Positions 21,109 to 29,770 of a stretch of 64,000 nucleotides of DNA are shown here, piece after piece. The notes beneath the pieces were generated by a model that was not told the DNA's origin, made no database searches, and was given only the letters and a program-made list of their open reading frames with translations. The position numbers and the translations under genes are program-made. The stretch's first letter is position 1, and the number at the start of each line of letters is the position of its first letter. The DNA comes from an uncultured SAR86 cluster bacterium (GTDB taxonomy: Bacteria; Pseudomonadota; Gammaproteobacteria; Magnimaribacterales; D2472): assembly GCA_902512655.1 (NCBI GenBank), contig CABXJR010000002.1:1-64000 (forward strand), in the 5' to 3' direction.

Positions 21109-21195
21109 AAATTATATTAAAAAATATGAATTATTATGTTGAATCAATGAACTATTAATGGAATCATTATAATTCGTCAAATTTTGAGGTGAAAA

Positions 21196-22398
21196 ATGAC
21201 ATTAGCGGCAATAACTAAAGAAAGAACAAATCTTGATCTGCATAATGAATTGATCAAAAAAGCTGAAGATCTGATACCAGCTTTTAAAGAAAGATCCGAA
21301 TCTGCAAACGCAGATAGAAGAATTCCAAAAGAAACTATTCAAGACATGAAAGATGCTGGATTTTTTAAAATTTTACAACCTAAGCAATATGGTGGGTTTG
21401 AACTAGATCCGCACACTTTTTCAGAAGTTCAATTAAGAGTTGCGCAGGGTTGTATGTCTACTGCTTGGGTTTTGGGCGTTGTTGGCATTCATACTTTTCA
21501 ACTTGCACTTTATGATGATAAAGCCCAACAAGAGGTTTGGGGTGAAGACGATAACACTCTTGTTTCTTCATCTTATGCCCCTATGGGGCAGGTCACTCCC
21601 GTTGAAGGGGGGTTTAAATTTTCAGGTCATTGGCAATGGTCAAGTGGTTCAGAGCATTGTGATTGGGTATTGCTTGGTGGTTTAATCTTTCCGCCTGAGG
21701 GAGGCGCTCCAGAATATAGAACTTTTCTAATTCCGAAAAGCGATTACGAAATAAAAGATACTTGGTACTCAATGGGTTTAAAGGCAACAGGCAGCCAAGA
21801 TATACATGTTAATGATGTTTTTGTGCCTGAGTATCGTACTCACAAACAATCTGATGGCTTTAACCTTACTAATCCAGGTTACGCAGTAAATAAAAATGAT
21901 CTATATAAAATACCTTGGGGCCAATTATTTGTTAGAGCTGTTTCAACTCCAGCAATAGGTGCTACAAAAAAAATGTTAGAACTTTTCATAGAAGGCGCTA
22001 ATAACAAAGCTTCTAGTGATCCATCAAAATTGGCTGGTGATACTCATACGCAATCAATTGTCGCCGAGGCATCCGCAAAACTTGATGCCATAGAAACTGT
22101 TATGTTTAGAAATTATGATGTTATGGTTGATCAGGCTGGTAATCAAGGCGGTATTCCTATGCTTGATAGAGTAAAGTTTAGGTACGATGCATCCTTAGTG
22201 ATAGAAAAATGCCTTGAGGTAGTTGATACACTTTTCTCTAACGCCGGCGGTGGAGCAGTGTTTGCAGGCAGCGATATTCAAAAAATATTTTTAGACGTCC
22301 ATACATCTAGAGCACATGTTGCCAACAATCCTGTAAGTTTTTCAAGAAACTATGGAGCCATGCAACTTGGAGTTGAAAATACAGATTATTTTGTATAA
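21196..22398 (+). CDS. Acyl-CoA dehydrogenase-fold flavin-dependent monooxygenase (HsaA-like)
   Basis: MKDAGFFKILQPKQYGGFELDP, GHWQWSSGSEHCDWVLLGGL, STPAIGATKKMLELF. Confidence 0.85.
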   Translation: MTLAAITKERTNLDLHNELIKKAEDLIPAFKERSESANADRRIPKETIQDMKDAGFFKILQPKQYGGFELDPHTFSEVQLRVAQGCMSTAWVLGVVGIHTFQLALYDDKAQQEVWGEDDNTLVSSSYAPMGQVTPVEGGFKFSGHWQWSSGSEHCDWVLLGGLIFPPEGGAPEYRTFLIPKSDYEIKDTWYSMGLKATGSQDIHVNDVFVPEYRTHKQSDGFNLTNPGYAVNKNDLYKIPWGQLFVRAVSTPAIGATKKMLELFIEGANNKASSDPSKLAGDTHTQSIVAEASAKLDAIETVMFRNYDVMVDQAGNQGGIPMLDRVKFRYDASLVIEKCLEVVDTLFSNAGGGAVFAGSDIQKIFLDVHTSRAHVANNPVSFSRNYGAMQLGVENTDYFV

Positions 22399-22401
22399 CT
22401 C

Positions 22402-23169
22402 TTAAAGATGGTAACCACCATCAACTGGTATGCAATGCCCAGTGATGTAACCCGCTCTGCTTGAGGCTAAAAATACCGCTGTGTCAGCAACCTCTTTAGG
22501 AAATCCAAATCTTTTGATGGCTAGTGTATTCATAACAACCTCATGCCAAGCGTCATCAAAGAAAGTATTATTCTCTTCTCTTAATCTATGAAAAATTCCA
22601 GTATCTATTACTCCAAGAGCAATTGAGTTTGCTCTGACACCGTTTTTTCCCTCTTCTTTTGCTATACCTCTTAAGACATGCTCAATAGTTGCCTTAGGTG
22701 CAACAGACAAAATATCTCCAGGAGGATACTTAAATAATCCTGCAGAACTTATGAAAACTATAGAGCCTTGAGACTCACGCAAATACGGTAATCCAGATTT
22801 TATTAAGTTAAAAAAACCATTGATATCTGCATCAATAACTCCTTTCCATAAATCAGCATCTATTTCACTGATAAATTTTTGAGGTATATCAAATCCAGCA
22901 GCATTAACAAGAGTATTAATAGAACCATAGTCATTTATGACTTTCTTGAAAGTGTCTTCTACAGATTTGGAGTTACTATTATCTAATTGATATATTTTTA
23001 CATCAGAATTAATTTCATTTGCCAGATCAACAGCAACTTGTTCGTTTTTATAATAAGTAATGGCTACCTTAGCATCAGAATTAGCAAATTCTTGAGCGCA
23101 CAATGATCCAATGCCTCCACTACCTCCAATAATAAGAACACAACCTTTTTTAAAATTTAAATCTCTCAT
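22402..23169 (-). CDS. SDR-family oxidoreductase (atypical active site)
   Basis: IIGGSGGIGSLCAQEF Rossmann motif, VNAAG, C-terminal YITGHCIPVDGGYHL; catalytic YxxxK position reads SVAPK. Confidence 0.88.
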   Translation of the reverse strand: MRDLNFKKGCVLIIGGSGGIGSLCAQEFANSDAKVAITYYKNEQVAVDLANEINSDVKIYQLDNSNSKSVEDTFKKVINDYGSINTLVNAAGFDIPQKFISEIDADLWKGVIDADINGFFNLIKSGLPYLRESQGSIVFISSAGLFKYPPGDILSVAPKATIEHVLRGIAKEEGKNGVRANSIALGVIDTGIFHRLREENNTFFDDAWHEVVMNTLAIKRFGFPKEVADTAVFLASSRAGYITGHCIPVDGGYHL

Positions 23170-24461
23170 TTAAAACTTTTCTCAATAAATTTATCATCAG
23201 ACAAGGCTTCTCCCAGCTGACTAGTAAATTGTACTGCATAGACGCCATTTATTGCTCGGTGGTCGTAACTAAGTGAAATTGGTAAAAAACTTCGATTTTC
23301 AAATCCAGCCTTAGATGAAATAACCTTCTCATAAGTTTTTGAAATTCCTAGTATAGCTACTTCGGGAGGATTGATTATTGGTGTAAAGAACTTTCCTCCA
23401 ATTGCTCCAAGAGAACTGATGCTGAAGGATGCACCTTTCAGGTCAGCAATTTTTAACTTTCGTTTTTTTGCAGCTTCAGCTAGTTCATTAATCTCTGAAG
23501 AGATTTCAATAATCGATTTTAATTGTGCATTTTTCACATTTGGTACAATCAGGCCTTCAGGGGTATCTACAGCAATACCCAGGTTTACATAATCTTTTAA
23601 AATAATTTTTTCTAAACTCTGATCTAAAGAGCAATTCAGCAATGGGAAATCAGCAAGTAATTGAGAAGTAATTTTTGCAATGAAAGCTAGAGGGGATATT
23701 TTTACTTTATGCTTTTTACATAGCTTAGTTCTAGCTTCAAGCATTATATTTAAATCACATTCATCATGTTGAGTGACATGGGGGATATTTATCCAAGATG
23801 TATGAAGGTTAGCAAGAGAAGATTTCTGAAACTTTGAAAGCTTTTCTTCCTTGATTGGTCCCCATTTTGAATAATCAATATCAGGCTGAGAAAACTGAAA
23901 GCCATTACCTTGCGAAGTTGCAGAAAGTCGAGATCTTACAAAGTGATGCAAGTCTTCTTTTTGAATCCTATTCTTTGGACCTGTAGGCTGCACAATTGAT
24001 AAATCAATGCCAAATTCTCTTGCAAGCTTTCTAACTGCAGGCCCTGCATAAATATGATCATTATTTACCTTGGTTGTGACTAGAGGTGTTCTTTGCATTT
24101 CAGCATTAGATGATTGCTCAAATTCAATCTGTTGTGTTTTTTTAGGGGCACTCTGGTTTTCTTTACCTTGATCCACATGAGAACCTTCTTCAACTTGTTG
24201 CGTAGCATCCTTGGGAACTTCAATTTTTAAAAAAGAAGAGCCTGAGCTCACTTTATCTCCCACAGAAACTTCAATAGATATAACTTTACCAATTACAGAG
24301 GCTGGTATTTCCATTGCAGCTTTATCAGATTCCAAAACAATAATTGGGTCTTCGGAATTGACTTGATCACCTACTTTGGCGCAAACTTCGATAACTTCAA
24401 CATCCTCAGCTTCGCCTAGATCTGGAATATTGATAGTTTTATTAGCCATTAAACTTCCCAA
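23166..24461 (-). CDS. aceF: Pyruvate dehydrogenase E2, dihydrolipoamide acetyltransferase (one lipoyl domain)
   Basis: IVLESDKAAMEIP lipoyl motif, AGPAVRKLAREFGIDL E3-binding, SLSYDHRAINGVYAVQF catalytic motif; likely start at MANKT (about 24449). Confidence 0.93.
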   Translation of the reverse strand: MGSLMANKTINIPDLGEAEDVEVIEVCAKVGDQVNSEDPIIVLESDKAAMEIPASVIGKVISIEVSVGDKVSSGSSFLKIEVPKDATQQVEEGSHVDQGKENQSAPKKTQQIEFEQSSNAEMQRTPLVTTKVNNDHIYAGPAVRKLAREFGIDLSIVQPTGPKNRIQKEDLHHFVRSRLSATSQGNGFQFSQPDIDYSKWGPIKEEKLSKFQKSSLANLHTSWINIPHVTQHDECDLNIMLEARTKLCKKHKVKISPLAFIAKITSQLLADFPLLNCSLDQSLEKIILKDYVNLGIAVDTPEGLIVPNVKNAQLKSIIEISSEINELAEAAKKRKLKIADLKGASFSISSLGAIGGKFFTPIINPPEVAILGISKTYEKVISSKAGFENRSFLPISLSYDHRAINGVYAVQFTSQLGEALSDDKFIEKSFK

Positions 24462-27100
24462 GGATTTGGTTTGCTTGGATCAACTTTTAATTTCTTGTAA
24501 AAATTCGTAATTTCTTTTTTATTGAGATCTCCTTTACGGAAAAGTGAGTAAATTGCAAGTCTTGCAATATTGGTTGCATCTACTTCAAAAAATTCTCGTA
24601 GTTTTTGTCGTGAGTCGCTTCTTCCATATCCGTCTGTTCCTAGAGTATAGTATGGCGCTTTAATGAAACCTCTAATTTGCTCAGGATAGGCACGCATATA
24701 GTCAGTTGCAGCAATGACAGGAGTTTCTGAACTTGATAAACACCTTTCTACATAGGTTTGCTTTTGTTTTGATGTTGGATTTAACTCATTAAAACGCTCT
24801 TTTTCCATGCCGTCTTTTCTCAACATATTAAAGCTAGTTGCACTCCAAACCTCAGATCCAATTCCAAAAGAATCTAGTATTTTTTGAGCCTTGATTGATT
24901 CATTCAGGATTGATCCTGAGCCAATTAAAGTAACCTGAGGTTTATTATGATTATTTAGCTTATATAAACCCTTAATAATTCCTTCCTCTGAGCCCTTTGG
25001 CTGGGCTGGTTGCAAATAGTTTTCGTTGGTAACAGTAATGTAGTAGTAGTAATTTTCCAGATCTACAAACATTTTTTTAATCCCATCTCTAAATATAACT
25101 GCTAATTCGTAGGCATAAGCTGGATCGTATGATCGACAATTAGGAATTGTGGAAGAAAAGATATGACTATGGCCATCTTGATGTTGCAACCCTTCTCCAT
25201 TTAAAGTTGTCCTTCCTGATGTCGCTCCAATTAAAAATCCTTTTGCCTGCGAATCGCCTGCTGCCCATGCCAGATCATGAATACGTTGAAAACCAAACAT
25301 AGAATAAAACAAATAAATTGGAATCATTGGAATATCATAGTTTGAATATGCTGTTGCTAGTGAAATCCAAGCAGAAAATGCTCCAGCTTCATTAATACCC
25401 TCTTCTAACATGACTCCATCTTTTGATTCTTTGTACCACATGACCTGATCAGCATCTTCAGGCTTATACTTTTGACCCTCAGAAGAATAAATACCTATTT
25501 GTCTAAAAAGCCCCTCCATCCCAAAGGTTCTTGCCTCATCAGGAACAATCGGTATGATTCTCTCTCCGATGCTTTTGTCTTTTAGAATATCTGTCATCAT
25601 TCGAACAAAAACCATAGTGGAAGAAATTTCTTTATCCTCAAAACCTTGAGTGAATTTCTTAAATATAGAATCTGATGGCTTGGTAAGTTTTTGGGTATGT
25701 CCTCGCCTTCTGGGTATTGGGCCTCCCAATTTATCTCTTGCTTTTAAAAGGTATTGTATTTCAGGCGAATCTTTTGGAGGCCTTACATACGGTAACTTTT
25801 CAATCTCTTTATCTGAAACTGGGATATCAAATTTATCTCTAAATGATTTTATATTCTCAAGAGTCAGTTTCTTAACCTGATGGGTTGTATTGTCTGCTTC
25901 CCTGGAACCAGTCCCATAACCTTTTGTGGTAAGAGCCAAAATAACCGTTGGAGCACCTTTAGAATTCACTGCCTTATGATAAGCAGCATATACTTTATAG
26001 GGATCATGTCCTCCTCTGTTTAATTTATAAATATCTTCATCTGTAAGATCATCAACCATTTCTAAGACATCAGAATCTTGTCCAAAAAATTTTTCTCTCG
26101 TATAGGCACCACCTTTTGCTTTAAAATTTTGAAGCTCTCCATCAACAACCGCATCCATTAGCTCTTGAAGTTTTCCATCTTTATCTCTTGCAAAGATTGG
26201 ATCCCACAATCTTCCCCAAACAACCTTTATTACATTCCATCCAGAACCCCTGAACTCCCTTTCAAGCTCATGAATAATTTTATTATTCCCTCTAACGGGA
26301 CCATCTAACCTCTGTAAATTGCAATTTATAACAAAGATTAAATTCTCTAATTTTTCCCTACCAGCTAATCCAATTGCACCCTTAGATTCTGGCTCATCCA
26401 TTTCACCATCCCCACAAAAGACCCAAACCTTTCTGTTATTTCTGGGCGCAAGACCTCTAGATGAGAGATATCTCATAATATTAGCTTGATAGATTCCCAT
26501 AATAGGACCTAAGCCCATTGAAACTGTAGGGAATTGCCAGTAATCAGGCATAAGCCAAGGATGCGGATATGAAGAGATTCCAGGTTTATCCACCTCTCGC
26601 CTAAAATTATCTAAATCATCCTCAGATAAATAGCCCTCTAAAAAACTTCGTGCATATATACCTGGAGAAGAATGACCTTGAAAGTATATTAAATCCTCTT
26701 GACCATCTTCTGAACCTTGAAAAAAATAATTAAACCCTACGTCATATAATGTCGCTGAGGATGAAAAAGTTGCAATGTGGCCACCCAAATCATCTGATAA
26801 CTTATTAGCGCGAAGGACCATAACTAAAGCATTCCACCTAATAAGAGATCTAATCTTGCGCTCCATGAATAGATCTCCAGGCATTTTTGCTTCCTCGTTT
26901 ACCGGAATTGAATTTCTAAAAGGAGTCGTTAAGTTGTAATTTGGAATAGTTCCTGATTCGGTTAATTTTGACGCAAGTTTACCTAAAATAAATGAGGCTC
27001 TATCATTGCCCTCCTCATCAATAATATTTTGCAAAGCATCTAACCATTCTTTAAGCTCAGGGTCATTAGCGGGAATATTTATTGGGGGTTGATCTTTCAA
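24449..27100 (-). CDS. aceE: Pyruvate dehydrogenase E1 (homodimeric type)
   Basis: HIATFSSSATLYDVGFNYFFQG, VWVFCGDGEMDEPES, NCNLQRLDGPVRGN, EGLQHQDGHSH. Confidence 0.97.
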   Translation of the reverse strand: MKDQPPINIPANDPELKEWLDALQNIIDEEGNDRASFILGKLASKLTESGTIPNYNLTTPFRNSIPVNEEAKMPGDLFMERKIRSLIRWNALVMVLRANKLSDDLGGHIATFSSSATLYDVGFNYFFQGSEDGQEDLIYFQGHSSPGIYARSFLEGYLSEDDLDNFRREVDKPGISSYPHPWLMPDYWQFPTVSMGLGPIMGIYQANIMRYLSSRGLAPRNNRKVWVFCGDGEMDEPESKGAIGLAGREKLENLIFVINCNLQRLDGPVRGNNKIIHELEREFRGSGWNVIKVVWGRLWDPIFARDKDGKLQELMDAVVDGELQNFKAKGGAYTREKFFGQDSDVLEMVDDLTDEDIYKLNRGGHDPYKVYAAYHKAVNSKGAPTVILALTTKGYGTGSREADNTTHQVKKLTLENIKSFRDKFDIPVSDKEIEKLPYVRPPKDSPEIQYLLKARDKLGGPIPRRRGHTQKLTKPSDSIFKKFTQGFEDKEISSTMVFVRMMTDILKDKSIGERIIPIVPDEARTFGMEGLFRQIGIYSSEGQKYKPEDADQVMWYKESKDGVMLEEGINEAGAFSAWISLATAYSNYDIPMIPIYLFYSMFGFQRIHDLAWAAGDSQAKGFLIGATSGRTTLNGEGLQHQDGHSHIFSSTIPNCRSYDPAYAYELAVIFRDGIKKMFVDLENYYYYITVTNENYLQPAQPKGSEEGIIKGLYKLNNHNKPQVTLIGSGSILNESIKAQKILDSFGIGSEVWSATSFNMLRKDGMEKERFNELNPTSKQKQTYVERCLSSSETPVIAATDYMRAYPEQIRGFIKAPYYTLGTDGYGRSDSRQKLREFFEVDATNIARLAIYSLFRKGDLNKKEITNFYKKLKVDPSKPNPWEV

Positions 27101-27120
27101 AATCTATTTATTTTTTAACT

Positions 27121-27134
27121 TGACAACGCTGTCA
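27121..27134. promoter_or_regulatory. Small inverted repeat TGACA-ACGC-TGTCA between aceE and the LLM oxidoreductase
   Basis: Read directly in the divergent intergenic region. Confidence 0.25.
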
Positions 27135-27203
27135 TGATATATCGATTACTTTTTAATTGTTATTATATTGCTTCTACAAGATTTCATCAAAGGGTAAGTA
27201 ATT

Positions 27204-28082
27204 ATGCGTTTTTCATATCATCCAACAATGTGCGATCCATCATTTTACTTAGAGCTTGGTAAGGCTGCAGAAGCCGCCGGTTTTGATGCAATTACTTTCC
27301 CAGATAGTATCTGCTATCCAAAAGAATGTGATTCTACATATCCATATAATGATGATGGGAGTAGAGAGTTTCTAGACGGTGTTCCTTTTTTAGAACCATT
27401 TTCTATTATCCCAGCTATTGCTGCTATTACTGAGAAATTAGAATTTTCAACATCTGTTTATAAGCTTGCTCCAAGACAGGCTGTAACTACTGCTAAATTT
27501 GTTACAACGTTGGGTGTTATGACAAATAATAGATTCCATTTTGGAGTTGGAGTTAGCCCATGGTATGAAGATTTCCTTGCCACAGGAGAACGCTGGGACA
27601 AACGCGGTAAAAGGATGGATGAACAAATAGATATTCTTAAAGGGCTCATGAATGGGGAATATTTTGCTTATAAAGGTGAATTTTATGATATCCCTGAACT
27701 GAAGCTTTGTCCTGCGCCTACGAAACCAGTGCCCATATTAATTGGGGGACATTCAAAGCTTGCTTTAAAAAGAGCTGCAAGGGTTGGTGATGGCTGGATA
27801 AGCGCTGGATTAAACTTGGAGGAAACAAAAAGTTTTATAGATCAGATAAATACCTTTAGGGATGAATTCGGAACATTAGATCATCCGAATTATCAATTTC
27901 AAGTAATGGGAGAAGCGGCCTATTCACCTGATGGAATAAAGCAACTAGAAGAACTGGGTGCTACTGAAGTCATTGTTGCATTTAAAAATACATATGAAGG
28001 CGGGCCAGATGAAAGGACGCTTGATGGAATGATTGCAGAAATCAACTGGTATTCTGAAGAGGTAATCAATAAATCTAAATAA
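27204..28082 (+). CDS. LLM-class flavin-dependent oxidoreductase (luciferase-like)
   Basis: AAEAAGFDAITFPDS, FHFGVGVSPWYEDFLATGERWDKRGKRMDEQIDILKGL, PVPILIGGHSKLALKRAARVGDGWI. Confidence 0.93.
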   Translation: MRFSYHPTMCDPSFYLELGKAAEAAGFDAITFPDSICYPKECDSTYPYNDDGSREFLDGVPFLEPFSIIPAIAAITEKLEFSTSVYKLAPRQAVTTAKFVTTLGVMTNNRFHFGVGVSPWYEDFLATGERWDKRGKRMDEQIDILKGLMNGEYFAYKGEFYDIPELKLCPAPTKPVPILIGGHSKLALKRAARVGDGWISAGLNLEETKSFIDQINTFRDEFGTLDHPNYQFQVMGEAAYSPDGIKQLEELGATEVIVAFKNTYEGGPDERTLDGMIAEINWYSEEVINKSK

Positions 28083-28084
28083 AA

Positions 28085-28161
28085 TGGTCGGGATGGCCGG
28101 ATTTGAACCGACGACCACCTCACCCCCAGCGAGGTGCGCTACCAGGCTGCGCTACATCCCG
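28085..28161 (-). tRNA. tRNA-Pro (GGG anticodon) with encoded CCA
   Basis: Minus strand CGGGATGTAGCGCAGCCTGGTAGCGCACCTCGCTGGGGGTGAGGTGGTCGTCGGTTCAAATCCGGCCATCCCGACCA; cloverleaf arms pair, anticodon loop CTGGGGG. Confidence 0.95.
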
Positions 28162-28444
28162 ACACTTGATTTATTTTATTTTTAAAATTTCTTAATACAA
28201 CCAATCAGAATAATAAAGACATCAATTTAAAACTATAATCTATACAAAACTAAGTTTTACTGTACAATCGGGCGCTGAGATATAATTTGTACTGATAATT
28301 GTTATTTGTACTATAATAAAGATATTGATATTTAAAATTAAATTAATTAGCATAAATTTTTGTTTAGATTATTTTTAGAAAAAAATTGTCAAATACTCAA
28401 TTTATGTTCATAATAAAGCTTTCTACCAGAGGAGTTGAAAAGAA

Positions 28445-29080
28445 ATGGCTAAATTAAAAAATAAAATAAGTTACTTACTAGCTCTCGTTGTCCCAGTTTT
28501 TTCTATCTCAGCAGTTGCTGACGAACCAAAGACAGCAGGCTCAGAAGAAGAAGCTGCCAAAGAAGCTTCCGGATCTTTGAGCGCTGGAGCAATAGCAGCA
28601 GCTGTAGCAGCAGCAGCAGCAATCGCAGCTGCGATTGATGATGATGATGATAGTCCTGCACCGACTCCTGCACCGACCTATATTATTGAAGAACTTGTAG
28701 AGGAAACTTCATTAACAACAATCTCAACTGCATCATTCACTAACAAAGAAACAGTAACAGTCGGCACAACAACTGCAGTTGGTACTACTCTTGAAACTGT
28801 TGGGCAAACTAATACATATACTGCCACATCAACCAATCCTGCTGATAACTGGCAAGGCGCAGAATTTGCCGAGGTAGTAGGAACAACAGCTGGTGGTGAA
28901 ACTATTTATCTAGTTGAAGCTGCAGAAGTTGTGGATGTTCAAGTTGAAGTAGATGTAGAAATAGAAGTAGAAACTGAAAGCATTGTCACTGAAATAATCC
29001 CAACTATGGTTGATGTTACTGAAGAAGTAGTTAGTACAAGCATAGTTACTTCAGTAACCACAATTAATCCTAATCCATAA
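28445..29080 (+). CDS. GfcA/YjbE-like secreted Ala-, Thr- and Val-rich low-complexity protein
   Basis: Signal peptide, AGAIAAAVAAAAAIAAAIDDDDDSPAPTPAP, Thr/Val-rich tail; next to YjbF/YjbH/Wza-like genes. Confidence 0.6.
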   Translation: MAKLKNKISYLLALVVPVFSISAVADEPKTAGSEEEAAKEASGSLSAGAIAAAVAAAAAIAAAIDDDDDSPAPTPAPTYIIEELVEETSLTTISTASFTNKETVTVGTTTAVGTTLETVGQTNTYTATSTNPADNWQGAEFAEVVGTTAGGETIYLVEAAEVVDVQVEVDVEIEVETESIVTEIIPTMVDVTEEVVSTSIVTSVTTINPNP

Positions 29081-29095
29081 TAAAAAAGGAATATA

Positions 29096-29126
29096 AAAAG
29101 GGTGTAGTATTACACCCTTTTTTTTT
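29096..29126 (+). terminator. Rho-independent terminator (possibly bidirectional between convergent genes)
   Basis: AAAAGGGTGTA-GTAT-TACACCCTTTTTTTTT hairpin plus T tract directly after the 28445..29080 ORF. Confidence 0.85.
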
Positions 29127-29134
29127 GCTGGATA

Positions 29135-29770
29135 CTAATCCCTCGTAAAGGTGTAATAAAACTCTATCTCAAGTGTTTCTAAATAAGGGTGTGATGATGA
29201 AACAGTTTTAATTGGTAAACTTGAAATTGAATCGACCCAATAAAAATTACTTCCAGACCAATTATAATCATGAGTGATAAAATCCTCACGGTAAGCATGA
29301 GCAATAAAAATCTTGTTTAGCTCAATGGGTTTCTTTCCCAGTTCATAGCTTTTGATAGATTGAGAAATAGTTGCTTGAGGATCGTTTAGTGAGATAAGCA
29401 GTTCCCTTTCGCTATCTAGATCCAAATCAATATTAGATAGATTTAGCACCTCCATATTATGCTTCAAGCCCACTGTTTCAATTATTCTTCCATTTTTAGT
29501 AATTATTTTTTCACCATTAGCTCCTACCCACTCAAAAATATCATTATTCTCTACATTAGCTAAAACTAAGGTTGCTACAAGGCGTTTTCCTAACCTGACT
29601 TTGATGAAGCTGGATCTGCTTTTATATAAATAATAGTCCTTATCAATTTTTATATCTTCTACGCCAACTATAGATGTTTTTGCAAAAGTATATACTTCCC
29701 TGTAATCAATATGAGCACATGAATTGATTATGAGGAATACTAAAATAAAACTCTTATTGATATAAGTCAT
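29135..29770 (-). CDS. YjbF/GfcB-family lipoprotein
   Basis: Lipobox INSC; AKTSIVGVEDIKIDKDYYLYKSRSSFIKVRLGKRLVATLVLAN; neighbour of YjbH. Confidence 0.8.
   Translation of the reverse strand: MTYINKSFILVFLIINSCAHIDYREVYTFAKTSIVGVEDIKIDKDYYLYKSRSSFIKVRLGKRLVATLVLANVENNDIFEWVGANGEKIITKNGRIIETVGLKHNMEVLNLSNIDLDLDSERELLISLNDPQATISQSIKSYELGKKPIELNKIFIAHAYREDFITHDYNWSGSNFYWVDSISSLPIKTVSSSHPYLETLEIEFYYTFTRD

Noticed and set aside
27920-28123. 67-aa minus-strand ORF
   Set aside because: Runs through the tRNA-Pro gene and antisense to the LLM oxidoreductase; spurious
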